Shown in pieces: positions 13,255-22,589 of a DNA stretch of 64,000 bases. Below the pieces are notes generated by a model. The model did no database searches. It was not told the origin of the DNA and saw only the letters and a program-made list of their open reading frames with translations. The stretch spans positions 49,681,501-49,745,500 of the forward strand of contig NC_065539.1 in the NCBI RefSeq assembly GCF_932294415.1, given 5' to 3'. The first letter of the stretch is position 1; the number at the start of each line of letters is the position of its first letter. Made by a program: the position numbers and the translations under genes. The DNA is from Quercus robur (lineage: Eukaryota; Streptophyta; Magnoliopsida; Fagales; Fagaceae).

Positions 13255-14600
13255 TCACAATGAGTACCTTGGATTTTGTGCTTGAAGCACAGGTACTTTT
13301 GGTTTGTTTGCTCTCTTAGCAGCTTGTAGCTTGTAACAGTTTGGACGAATGTGTCTAGACTTTCCATAAAAATGACAAACCCATGCAGGCTTATCATGTG
13401 ACTTGTCCTTAGAAAGGGTGGACTGCTTAAATTTAGACTCTTTTAGTTCAACTCTAATCTTCCTAGGAGGTGTAACTTCTAAGGGTTTGACAACTTCACT
13501 CACAGGGGGTTCAGAAGAAGATGAAGGAACAGAAATAGTGGAATTGGGTGCAGACACATTGATGCTTTCTACAAAACCTAACCCAGTTTTGTTAGAAGTA
13601 GACTTTTGAACACTAAGCATATGATCAAGTTTGGAACTAGCGGACCTATTAAATTGTTCTCTAGCAACAGAAAGCTCATATTCCAAATTCTTAACTTTAT
13701 CAAGTAAAAGCATGTTCTCAGTCTTCACATTATTCAAAAGTTCAGTAGCATTAAATAGTCTAACAAGCAAGTTTTTCTTATCAAGCTCAAGAGAAGCAAT
13801 TTTCTTCAAGCCTAATTCAACTTTCATAGCATTCTTTGCAGTAATTTTGCAAATTTTATTGTAGGCTTCTTGAAGATCTGCGTCCTCAGAGAGTTCCCCA
13901 TCACAAGGGTTCTCTTCAGCAGATACGCTTTCATTGACTACAGCACTAGTAGTACAGGCAATGAAGTTTCTATCCTCGTCACAACTAGACTCATCATCAG
14001 AAACTTCACCATCACTAAGGGTACAGCCATAGTCTTACCCTTAAACTTCAAGTAAATAGAACATTCAGATTTTATGTGATCATACCCTTGATATCCAAAA
14101 CACTAAGGACCCATAGAATTATTAGAATATTGACCTACTTTTTCTCTAGGTTTATCAATGTTGTTAACCTTCGTGGGACCATTCTTCTTAAAGTTTCTAG
14201 GTTCAGCAGTGTTCTTATCTCTTTCCCTTATGTTGTTGTTTCTGAGGAAATTCCTAAAGTTCTTGGCAAGGTAAGCAATCTCTGTAGTAGATAACTCATC
14301 ATCAAATCCACCAACATCAACATCATCAACTGACTTGAGAGCTATTGATTTAGATTTGCTAGTCTTAGGTAGGTCTGACTCATAGGGTTGAAGAGATCCT
14401 ACAAGTTTATCAATAGGGATGGAGTCCACATCTTTACTCTCAGTGATGTTAGTCACCTTGGGTCTAAAATCTTCAGTCAAAGATCTAAGAATCTTCTTAA
14501 CAATTTTAAGTTGATCATAGATTTCACCCAAGTTATATGCAGAATTGACAATATTATTAAGTTTAGCATAGAATTCGTTAAAAGATTTATCATCAGACAT
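13255..14600 (-). other. Copia-type gag remnant of the nested LTR element
   Basis: The upstream piece (14103-14600) reads like the UBN2 gag domain found in plant Copia elements: FNEFYAKLNNIVNSAYNLG, then ILRSLTEDFRPKVTNI. The downstream piece (13255-13827) has a leucine-rich coiled-coil-like start and a retroviral-type zinc-knuckle-like stretch near its C-terminus (KSRHIRPNCYKL). The two pieces are no longer one continuous gene. There is no pol region after it. Confidence 0.7.
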
Positions 14601-15008
14601 CCTATTGCTTTCAAATTTAAAAGTTAACTGCTATAATTTATTGATTTTGACAGCCTTTATGCCTTCATGCACAGTCTAGAGGATATTCCAAGCAGTATGA
14701 GCAACCTTAACATTAGATATTCTCTTAAATTTCTCTATAGAAACAGCGTTAAAGATAGCATTCATAACTTTGCTGTTGAACGCGGCTGCTTCTTTTTGAG
14801 AAGTTTACCACTCACTAACCTCCTGTCCATATTTGACGGAGTTCTAGACTCTCTCATCAATTGACTTCAGGAATGCTTTCATCTTTCCTTAAGCATAGTT
14901 ATTCCCATCAAAGTGAGGAGGAATAACAAGAGAATATCCGTGTTCTATGACAATAGGGGTCAAGGATCAGCTCAATAATCAAAAGATCAACAACAAAAGA
15001 GCAACCCA

Positions 15009-15019
15009 CTCTGATACCA
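15009..15019 (-). promoter_or_regulatory. Primer-binding site (initiator Met tRNA type) of the nested LTR element
   Basis: The minus strand reads TGGTATCAGAG, the standard complement of the 3' end of plant initiator Met tRNA, two bases inside the right-hand LTR. This fixes the orientation of the element. Confidence 0.85.
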
Positions 15020-15021
15020 CT

Positions 15022-15863
15022 TGATAGTTTTTAGACCCCTTAAAAACACAATTGGATTAACCTAGATAATTAGCCAAGTTGTTACTTAGATCAAATTCCA
15101 AATCTAGGTTATCACAATCAAACAATTATATCATGCAATGCAGCAGAAAGATAAATAACACAATGATATGATCACCTAGGAAACCAAACTGGTAAAAACT
15201 TGGGGAGGATTTAACCTAGCTTACCTCAAGGTAAACATGAATCCACTATGAAAGAATCGAAGTTTTTCAACAGAATTTAGACCACTAACATCCTATTGCT
15301 ACCACCCAGTAGAAACTTACTGACACAACCATGTGCAAGCTCTGAAATCACGGACTCCTTCTTTCTTAGATTCTCCAACAAGTACAAGTACACCCACTTG
15401 TATTTCTTTAAGTTCTTATGGCAGCAACTGAATGATCATCAAGCTCTTGAAGAAATCTCCTTCTTGATAATCCTAAGCTTGTGTAAAGGAAAGCTTTTCT
15501 TAGATCTCACAAGAGATTTATACAAACAGCAATATGAGCAACACTAAAACATGACTAGGGTTTGCTTTATATACCTAGGTCAAAACACAAAACCCTAAAC
15601 GTTTTAAATAAACTAGGGCTGAGTTGGAATTTTGCAGAAAATGCATTCTGCCCGAATTTCAATTGATCAAGCCTAAGCTTCGATCGATCAAACCAGGCCG
15701 AAATGCTTTATTAAATTTGCATCAACCTAAATCCAACTTTACATAAATGAACAAACTTTGAGCAAGTCTAAACTCGACTAAACACTTTGTTTTGATCATG
15801 GTTTGCCAATAATACACATTAGAGTTTTAAATACAGAAGATCCTAAGTCTTTAGAACCTAACA
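15022..15863 (-). repeat. 5' LTR of the nested gag-only element
   Basis: 842 bp; starts TGATAG and ends CTAACA on the plus strand; followed by ATATA, which matches the 5 bp before 8592. Confidence 0.9.
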
Positions 15864-17454
15864 ATATATATATATATATATCACTTATGTCAAACCCTAA
15901 TTCATTTCTCTAATATCTCTTAGCTCCAGCTGCCTCTCTCAATGCTTTCACCTCACCCTCAATAACTTTCTATCTGATTTTCTCTCAAGCCACCCCACAT
16001 GGTCTCACCCAGTCTAGCAGTCACCCTCACCCTCACTCTCATTCACTCACCAACCAACCCTCACCTTCACTCTCATCACGTGGTGGTTGCTATTTGCCAG
16101 GGAGAAGCACGGAGGTTAGATTGGAGAGAGATGTGCTAGGTTTAGGCCGTGACAGGTAGAGTGGCCCAGCGCCGATCATCGAAGATCTTGGTGGTCTGAG
16201 ATAGAGAGAGGCTGAGTAGGAGTCCAAGATCGGAGATAGAGCCTTAGTGGACTGAGTTCTCCAATATTTTTTTTGGGTTCATGTTCTCTCTCAAATCTGA
16301 GTTTGTGTTTGTGATTCTGTGAATCTATGTTTGTGAATCTCTGTTTGAAAGGGAAACTCCTTTTTTTTTTTTTTGAAAGATTGTATGGCACAACAATGGC
16401 GAACACAACAACGCCGTTGAGTTCTTCAGGTCTCGTGGCATTCAGCCTCTCTTCAGACAATATATGGTGGATGTTATGTGTATTTGTCAAATACAAAGTA
16501 CAAAAAAAGACAATGCCAAAAACTTTTTCAATATTTCGTTATGCTTTTATATGTATATCTGAAAATTTTATTACATAAACACGAACACAACCATATTTTG
16601 TATGTGTACGCCGTTGAGTTCAATTTTTTTTTTTTTTTTGGTTGGGCCACAATTTGGGCCGCCGCTAGTGCCCAAATCTGGTTGGGCTAAACGGGGCCTG
16701 TGGGGCCCAGTGGGCGGGTCTGGGCTCCGAGAAAAAAAACCCATTTAATAATTGGGTCGGGTCTGGGTCGCAGGTTTAGACCCGTGGGTTAGGTCCGAGT
16801 ATGAAAAAACACAGCCAGAACCCGACCCATTGCCATTCCTACTAGTGGCTTATATATAGTCAATGCCTTCAACTTCTTTTAGTTTTCCTTGTTTGACCAT
16901 GGTACTTACCTATTAATTCATATGGGAGTTAAAATCTGTTGTCAGTTGGTAGGGTTCTTTCTAGAGTATTTGCCGCTAGGCTATAGAATTAATTGCTGCC
17001 TAGCATGTACAACTCAGTCGATATTCAATTTGCTAAGGGTCATGGGAGTTAGAATATGAAATCCGTGGAAGGGAGGGAGTTGGTGACTAATGCAAGGGAG
17101 TTGAAAAACTAGTTTTAGGAAGGAGCAGTTATACCAAGGAAAATAATTGTATAGAATTAATTTTTTTTTTCAAGCATTAAGAGTGAAGTAAACAATACAA
17201 AATTGCTAGTTGAAGACAAACAGTACATACAAACATATACTCACATTTGCATATACTCACCCCACATTACATACAAACACACAATCATTATCATTCCATA
17301 CTCAAACAAAAAAATCTAAAGACAAAACTCACCCCCATTACAAAAATATAAATAAAAATATCAAACCAAACAACAATACAATCATTAAAAACCTAACAAT
17401 ACAAATATATCAAGAATACATCTTAAATATATCAATCATTATTTCATATATTTC

Positions 17455-17572
17455 ATACTGAAGCAAAAAAAAAAAAAAAAATTAAAGACAAATATAAAAC
17501 CAAACAACAAAAGAAATTCATGATACATACCCATGATAAAAACCTAATAATACACAATGATTTTCATACTCA

Positions 17573-17603
<31 letters not shown>

Positions 17604-18550
17604 CTATAGAAAAATATCAAACCAAACAACAAAAGAAATTCATGACACGTACCCATGATAAATTTATAAACTACATTTTCTATTATTTTATTTTATTCTC
17701 AACTAAATAAATGAATTTTTCATCCATCTATTTTTTTCATCTTTTTAATATTTTTCATCTTTAACCAACTAGAGCCTTAGGGAAAAAATTTGATATTTTT
17801 AAAAAGTCTTAATAATACTTAGTATTAGCCAACCTAAACCTTAGGATTGTTTGTGTGTTTTATCCTAGATTTATTGTTTGATTAAAGTTCGTGACTTGCA
17901 AGTTGTAACATTGTGGGTATTTAATTAAAGTTCGTGGCTTGCAATATTGTGGAAGCATAAAACATCACCTTCGGCAACAAGCATTTCTTTTGAATTCTTT
18001 CTGCGATTCTTTTTAATTATTATTTGGGAAAAAGGCATTGCTTTGATGAAAACCTCTAGTAGTTTTTTTTTTTTTTTTTTGGTTAAATAAAAACCTCTAT
18101 TAGTAATTTGTATGCATTGGTTGTCTCAAAAAAAAATTACAGACGACATTGGTTACATAAAAAAACAATTTTATTTTATTATTATTTTTTTTTTTGTTGA
18201 GAAAGTAACAATTTTATGGTCTTGTCAAAATAGTTGGTAGAAATTGGGCTATTGGCTTGAAAGTAACCAGAGTGTTAGGAAAATAGAGTAGACCCAAATA
18301 TCAAACCTAACAATACTCAATGATTTTCATACTCAAGCAAAAAAAAAAAAAGTAAAGAAAAATATCAAACCAAACAACAAAAGAAATTCATGATACATAC
18401 CCATAATAAAACCTAACAAATACAATCAATGATTATAATTTCATACTCAAGCAAAAAAAAAAAAGCCAAAAAAAAAAAAAAAAAAACCTAAAGACAAATA
18501 TCAAAACCAAACAACAAAAGTCATGATACATACCCATGATACAAATATAT
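17455..18550. repeat. A-rich repeats near the right end of the Mutator-like element
   Basis: Repeated blocks of about 110-130 bp contain AAACCAAACAACAAAAGAAA, TTCATGATACATACCCATGA and TTTTCATACTCAAGC followed by a run of A. Two adjoining copies lie at 17455-17665 and two more at 18297-18545. About 630 bp of different, T-rich sequence separates the pairs and may be a later insertion. Confidence 0.7.
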
Positions 18551-19177
18551 CTTAACACTGTATACACTAACACTAGCAAAATCCACTAACACTATATACA
18601 CTAAACAATCAACAGACCCTTACCTGACATGAGGATGTGCAAATGTGCTAAGATTGTATGAGTGAGAGGGGGAGTGAGAGAGGAGAAGACTACAATGACT
18701 GTTGGGAGTATGACTTGCTGAACATGTGTATGAGACCCAAGAGACCCAAACAAAAAATTAGATCTGATATAGGGACCTAGACATGATTGCCATGTGGAGT
18801 AATTTTTCACCATAATTTAAAAATCGAGTTTCTGAGACTCGGTTTCACTTTTAGCAAACTGAGTCTTAGAGACTCGATTTCCATGTGGTGTCTACGTGGA
18901 ATCTTAGACCATAGAAATCGAGCTTTTGAGGATCGAGTACGAAAATCAAGTCTATAAGATTCAATTTCCACGTGGAAAAGAGCCACGTCAGGATGCCTCA
19001 GAACATAAAAGCCGAGCCTCTAAGGCTCGGTTTATAAGCCCAAAATCGAGCCTCTTAGGCTTGAGATGTTAGAAAGTTATATAGTTTGAAAAAGTGGCCT
19101 ACTAATTATATTGTTTGGAAAACGAAATTAGTTTCCCAGAAAGGCCCTTGTTACACTTACACTGTACACACACACAC

Positions 19178-19262
19178 ATGTTTTTTAATTGAAACACGCG
19201 TGTTTTTTAATTGAAATCATACTTGTAATCATACAAGTACGATTTCAGTTAAAAACATGCAT
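19178..19262. repeat. Short palindromic MITE-like repeat in intron 1 of DLH-A
   Basis: The arms TGAAATCATACTTGTA and TACAAGTACGATTTCA are nearly complementary and can fold back. The same repeat sits at the matching place in intron 1 of DLH-B (31716-31795), so it was present before A and B were duplicated. Confidence 0.7.
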
Positions 19263-19656
19263 ATGTGTACTGTGTATGTAAGAGTTATTTCCCAGTATCA
19301 TCAAAATCCAAAAGTCAACAGCTAGATGAGATCACAGTTTGAAGTGAAAATAGAGTAAGCAAAGGAGTGAAGTGTGGAAGAAATGTGTAGGTAGTTAGGT
19401 ACCAAAAATGTTAGTGATGAAAAGGATGGCAAACTTAGAGTTGGGAGAACCAGAGACGTAGGTGATGAGACCACCAAGCTGTTCAACATGCCCAGCTCCA
19501 GCATTTGGGTGCAGGGTTGGTGGGTTTGAGCAAAACTGAGGACCAAACATTCTTATTCTCTCTTTTTGTGTTTCTTTCTATGATCAACAAACACAAAATG
19601 AAACAAAATTGTTTGCTCCTCGGACTGTTGTTTTGTTCTTGTACGATGTTGGTTAG

Positions 19657-19669
19657 AATATATATAAGG
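19657..19669 (-). promoter_or_regulatory. TATA box of DLH-A
   Basis: TATATATA at about 110 bp upstream of the DLH-A start codon, in the same context as the TATA box of DLH-B. Further upstream the DLH-B promoter sequence is displaced by about 1.6 kb of repeat. Confidence 0.6.
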
Positions 19670-20199
19670 GTCCAGTTGATGTCATTAAGGGTATGTTTGT
19701 TTAGAGAGATTTTAGAGAGGATGAAAAATTGAGAAGAGAAAAGTGGAGAGAAAAATTTTTTAACGAAAAAATGATATGTTCACAATATTTTCACAACACT
19801 TTTACAATAAATTATAAGTAGTAAGTTGTTATGATTTAGTAAAAAAGTAATTTAAGTTGTGAATTCAAATTCAAATCAATAAAAACTTACCATATGCGAT
19901 TTGTTGTGAAAGTATTGTAAAAATATTCTAGGCATAGCACTTCTCTTTTGAGAAAGTGGTTGTTTGGTTGGGAGGGAGAGAGGAAAAAAAATATAGGAGA
20001 ATTCGAATGTTTTCTCCTTGAGCCACCAAAATGTTCTCCCCAAAATGGAGAGAAAACTAGGTCGTAAAATTCAATTTGTTGAGTTGACGAAATTGCTAGT
20101 GCCAGTAGGTTTTGTCTAGTTGTTTTTTTTTTTTTTTTTTTCCCCTCTGATTTTTGCTTCATCCAGTTGCATTTTTGTTTTTTTGTTTCTGCTTTATTC

Positions 20200-20230
<31 letters not shown>

Positions 20231-20255
20231 TTTCTTGTATTTCTTAGTTTTTTTT

Positions 20256-21341
20256 TGGTGTGCTCATCTTCCTTTGGCTTGTGCTATTTATTAAAAAAAA
20301 AAAAAAAATTTGAAGTGTCCATACACAATTTTTTTTTTATAAAGAAAAGTGTTACTTTTTTATTTTGATTAATGGGGACATAATTGTAAATTATACCAAC
20401 TTCATTTTTCATCCTCTCATTTTATTTTTCAGCCAAACAAATAAGTTTTTCATCTCTCCACTTGTTCAATCTCTCAACCAAAACATAAATGGAAGAAAAC
20501 TAAATTTCTTTTATCCTCCCACTTTTTTATTTTCCCCTACTTGTCCTCCAATCAAATGAACTTTAAGGACATATATTAATAATCCATTTTAGGAAACCTT
20601 TTATAGAGAATTGAAAAGACTATCAAAAAAATTAGACCCTTTTTCATTTTCTTGTACAAATATTTCTAAAATAATTTATTAATGTACATTAACAAAATCT
20701 TATATATTATATTATAAATGTCTAATTTGGGACATCTTGGCTCCTAGTTCACACCGAATCATGTCCCCATTTCTCAGTAGTGCTTTTTTTGTGCTCATTT
20801 TTCTTTGACTTGTTCTGTTTAAAAAAATTTTGAAGTGTCTATACAAATTTTTTTAATAAAAAAAATGTGTTACTTTTTTGTTTTATTTAATAAGGACATA
20901 ATTGTAAATTTATCCAACTTTATTTTCATACTCTTTTTTTTTTTTTTCTCAACCATCTCCACGTTTTCATCCATTTAACCAAACACAAATGCAAGAAAAC
21001 TAAATTTATTCTATCTTCTCATTTTTTTTTTTATCTCCTCTCTATTTTATATTCTCTCATACTTTTCCACTTCTCCATCCAAACAGACATTAATGACATA
21101 TATTAATAATCTATTTTAAGAAATCTTTTATAGAAAATTGAAAAAACTATCAAAAAAGTTGAACACTTTTTCATTTTCTCGTACAAACATTTTAAAAATA
21201 GTTTTTTTTTTTGATAATCACATTATAAAAATAGTTTATTAATATACATTAGCAAAATCCTATATATTGTATTATAAATGTCTAATTTGGGACATCTTGG
21301 CTCCTAGTTTCTACTGAATCGTGTCATCATTGATGTCACCT

Positions 21342-21344
<3 letters not shown>
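20256..21344. repeat. Tandem duplication of about 0.54 kb upstream of DLH-A
   Basis: Unit 1 (about 20256-20775) and unit 2 (about 20787-21344) share the order GTGCTCAT, TTTGAAGTGTC, GACATAATTGTAAATT, ATTATAAATGTCTAATTTGG and GACATCTTGGCTCCTAGTT. The last two blocks also occur once upstream of DLH-B at 32225-32260. This is therefore a promoter-linked segment that was copied together with inserted T-rich sequence. Confidence 0.7.
21322..21338 (-). promoter_or_regulatory. as-1-like motif displaced from DLH-A
   Basis: TGTCATCATTGATGTCA has two GTCA cores 12 bp apart, the spacing of the as-1 element bound by TGA-type bZIP factors. It corresponds to the site at 32268-32284 upstream of DLH-B, but here lies about 1.65 kb from the TATA box. 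Activity is not shown by the sequence. Confidence 0.45.
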
Positions 21345-21384
<40 letters not shown>

Positions 21385-22212
21385 TTTCAATTCTACAGAT
21401 TATTGTTTGAATCGTCATGGGCGGCGGGGATGAATGTGACCACGGTATAGAATATATTTTTGATAAGGTGGTATGAATTTGGATCCACCATTGATTCAAG
21501 GTAGAGTGATCTCACTCACGTACGTGCAGCGTTCTTTGGGCTTCTTATATATATGGTTGTAAATTAGTCTTAGACTATTCCACTGTCACTCCATTTGGCA
21601 TGTGATTGCCAATATTGACTACCATGCGTCTAGATTCATTCTTGACGCAGGAGGGCAATATTGGGATGGAGTTTGAAATAACTTTGAGTCACCAAACTTG
21701 ACTTTTCAATAATATTTAAGGTGCATTTTTTTTTTTTAATCAATGCTATTTTATAGTAGACTTTTTTTTTTTTTTTTTGGAAAATACTTAACTAATGTGA
21801 CAGAGATTTGAATCTAGATGTCATGGACACACCAAAAAGTATCAAGAAGTTGAGTTACAATACTCTTAACTTAGACCTTTAAATCAAATTTTTATGTTCA
21901 TCACATGCATTTTCAATTAATTCATATCATATCATATAATATAAAATAAAAGTTACGACAAATATGTTGTAGTTAAACACTTAAATTATAAATAAATAAA
22001 GACAGTATCATTTTCTTTTTCCTTATTTCTAATGCCATGATGGTCCTTTTGCTCTTTTATTTTATAACACAAACACTTTTGAAATAAATTTTGATCTCCT
22101 CGACTCTTCAATTTATTAGCCAATTTATCTCAATCTTTTCATATTCTCCTTTTCTTCATATATAAGTTCTAAGAATGTACATTTGGTCATTTGGTTCTCT
22201 CAAATTATAAAT
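21345..22212. other. AT-rich intergenic sequence between DLH-A and DLH-C
   Basis: Contains a TA microsatellite (21344-21375) and T-rich stretches. No open frame or known domain seen. The divergent genes A (minus) and C (plus) read away from this interval, so it must hold their upstream regions. Confidence 0.5.
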
Positions 22213-22505
22213 TGTACGTTTTTAGACCTCTTAAAACACAAATTGTTTAACCTAGTTATTTAGTTAAGTGATTATTTAATCAAATTATTCAGATCTAAGT
22301 TAACACAAATATATTATATCATGTAAAGCAGTAGAAAATAAGTAACACAAAGATATAATGACCCAGGAAAACCAAACCGGTAAAAAACCTGAAAATAATT
22401 TAACCTAACTATTCTTAAGGTAAAACAGATCCACTATAAAATAATTGAAATTTACAAAACGGCGACTTAGACCACAAATATCCATTATCAACCCTTATTT
22501 CTTTA
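22213..22505. mobile_element. LTR fragment directly upstream of DLH-C
   Basis: Starts TGTACGTTTTTAGACCTC and follows the first about 300 bp of the 842-bp LTR at 8592: shared blocks include AACCTAG, GCAGTAGAAA, GACCCAGGAAAACCAAACC and GGTAAAAAACCTG. It is much more diverged than the two nested LTRs are from each other, so it is an older or related insertion. It ends about 85 bp before the DLH-C start codon and so occupies the position of its promoter. Confidence 0.75.
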
Positions 22506-22589
22506 CAAAAACCTCACAACCTCAAAAGATTGTGGAGAGTGTTTGTGTTTGACTGTCTGTGCTGCTCTGCTGATCAAATAAGAAGAAGA

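Larger units (their letters stand above)
8587..15868 (-). mobile_element. Gag-only LTR retrotransposon (Copia-type gag), nested in the hAT-like element
   Basis: The two LTRs, 8592-9433 and 15022-15863, are each 842 bp, start TGATAG and end CTAACA, and are flanked by ATATA. The element reads on the minus strand. A primer-binding site complementary to initiator Met tRNA (TGGTATCAGAG, minus strand of 15009-15019) lies 2 bp from the right LTR. A purine-rich tract (minus strand of 9434-9448) lies next to the left one. Inside are a Copia-type gag remnant, a long non-coding middle and an extra frame near the 3' end. I see no protease, integrase or reverse transcriptase, so it depended on helper elements. 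The LTRs differ by roughly 8 percent by eye, suggesting an insertion some million years old. The gag part is broken in a few places. Confidence 0.88.
8333..16849. mobile_element. hAT-like non-autonomous element split by an LTR retrotransposon
   Basis: The element is 8341-16841. CTAGTGGC flanks it at 8333-8340 and 16842-16849, an exact 8-bp duplication as made by hAT transposases. The ends are TAGGGATGGCAAT on the left and the inverse of TAGGAATGGCAAT on the right, followed on both sides by GGGTCGGG-type sequence in opposite orientation. Without the nested LTR element and its duplication it would be about 1.2 kb. There is no transposase. It lies wholly inside the Mutator-like element, so it is the younger of the two. 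Confidence 0.85.
6171..19156. mobile_element. Mutator-like DNA transposon, 12,968 bp, non-autonomous, in intron 1 of DLH-A
   Basis: The element is 6180-19147. TTGTTACAC flanks it on both sides (6171-6179 and 19148-19156), the 9-bp duplication typical of Mutator-like elements. Its ends are long, diverged inverted repeats: TTAGTTAGTAGGC near 6220 pairs with a stretch near 19100, and GACTCGATTTTGGGCTTGTA near 6260 pairs with 19025-19050. DLH-B has the uninterrupted sequence (near 31700). No transposase frame is present. Excluding the nested elements, only about 4.5 kb belongs to it. The left end holds a CT-rich minisatellite and the right end holds A-rich repeats. Confidence 0.85.
3208..19550 (-). 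pseudogene. DLH-A: truncated dienelactone hydrolase gene (exons 1-4 only)
   Basis: A close duplicate of DLH-B, including its introns. Exon 1 is 19403-19550 (148 nt, starts MFGPQFCSNPPTL), exon 2 is 5760-5781 (22 nt, GYEAPLLR), exon 3 is 3631-3757 (127 nt) and exon 4 is 3208-3298 (91 nt, ends at the nucleophile motif GFCWGG). All four are open, in phase and have GT-AG borders. Similarity to DLH-B stops about 20 bp into intron 4. No counterpart of exons 5-7 is visible between 1 and 3207, so the Asp and His of the catalytic triad are missing unless they lie beyond the window. Intron 1 is 13.6 kb because of a nested transposon, and intron 2 holds a solo LTR. The upstream promoter block is also split from the TATA box. 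It is probably non-functional, though a truncated transcript is possible. Confidence 0.82.

Noticed and set aside
6171-19156. Treating the Mutator-like element as autonomous because of its 13-kb length
   Set aside because: Most of the length is nested elements and no transposase frame remains.
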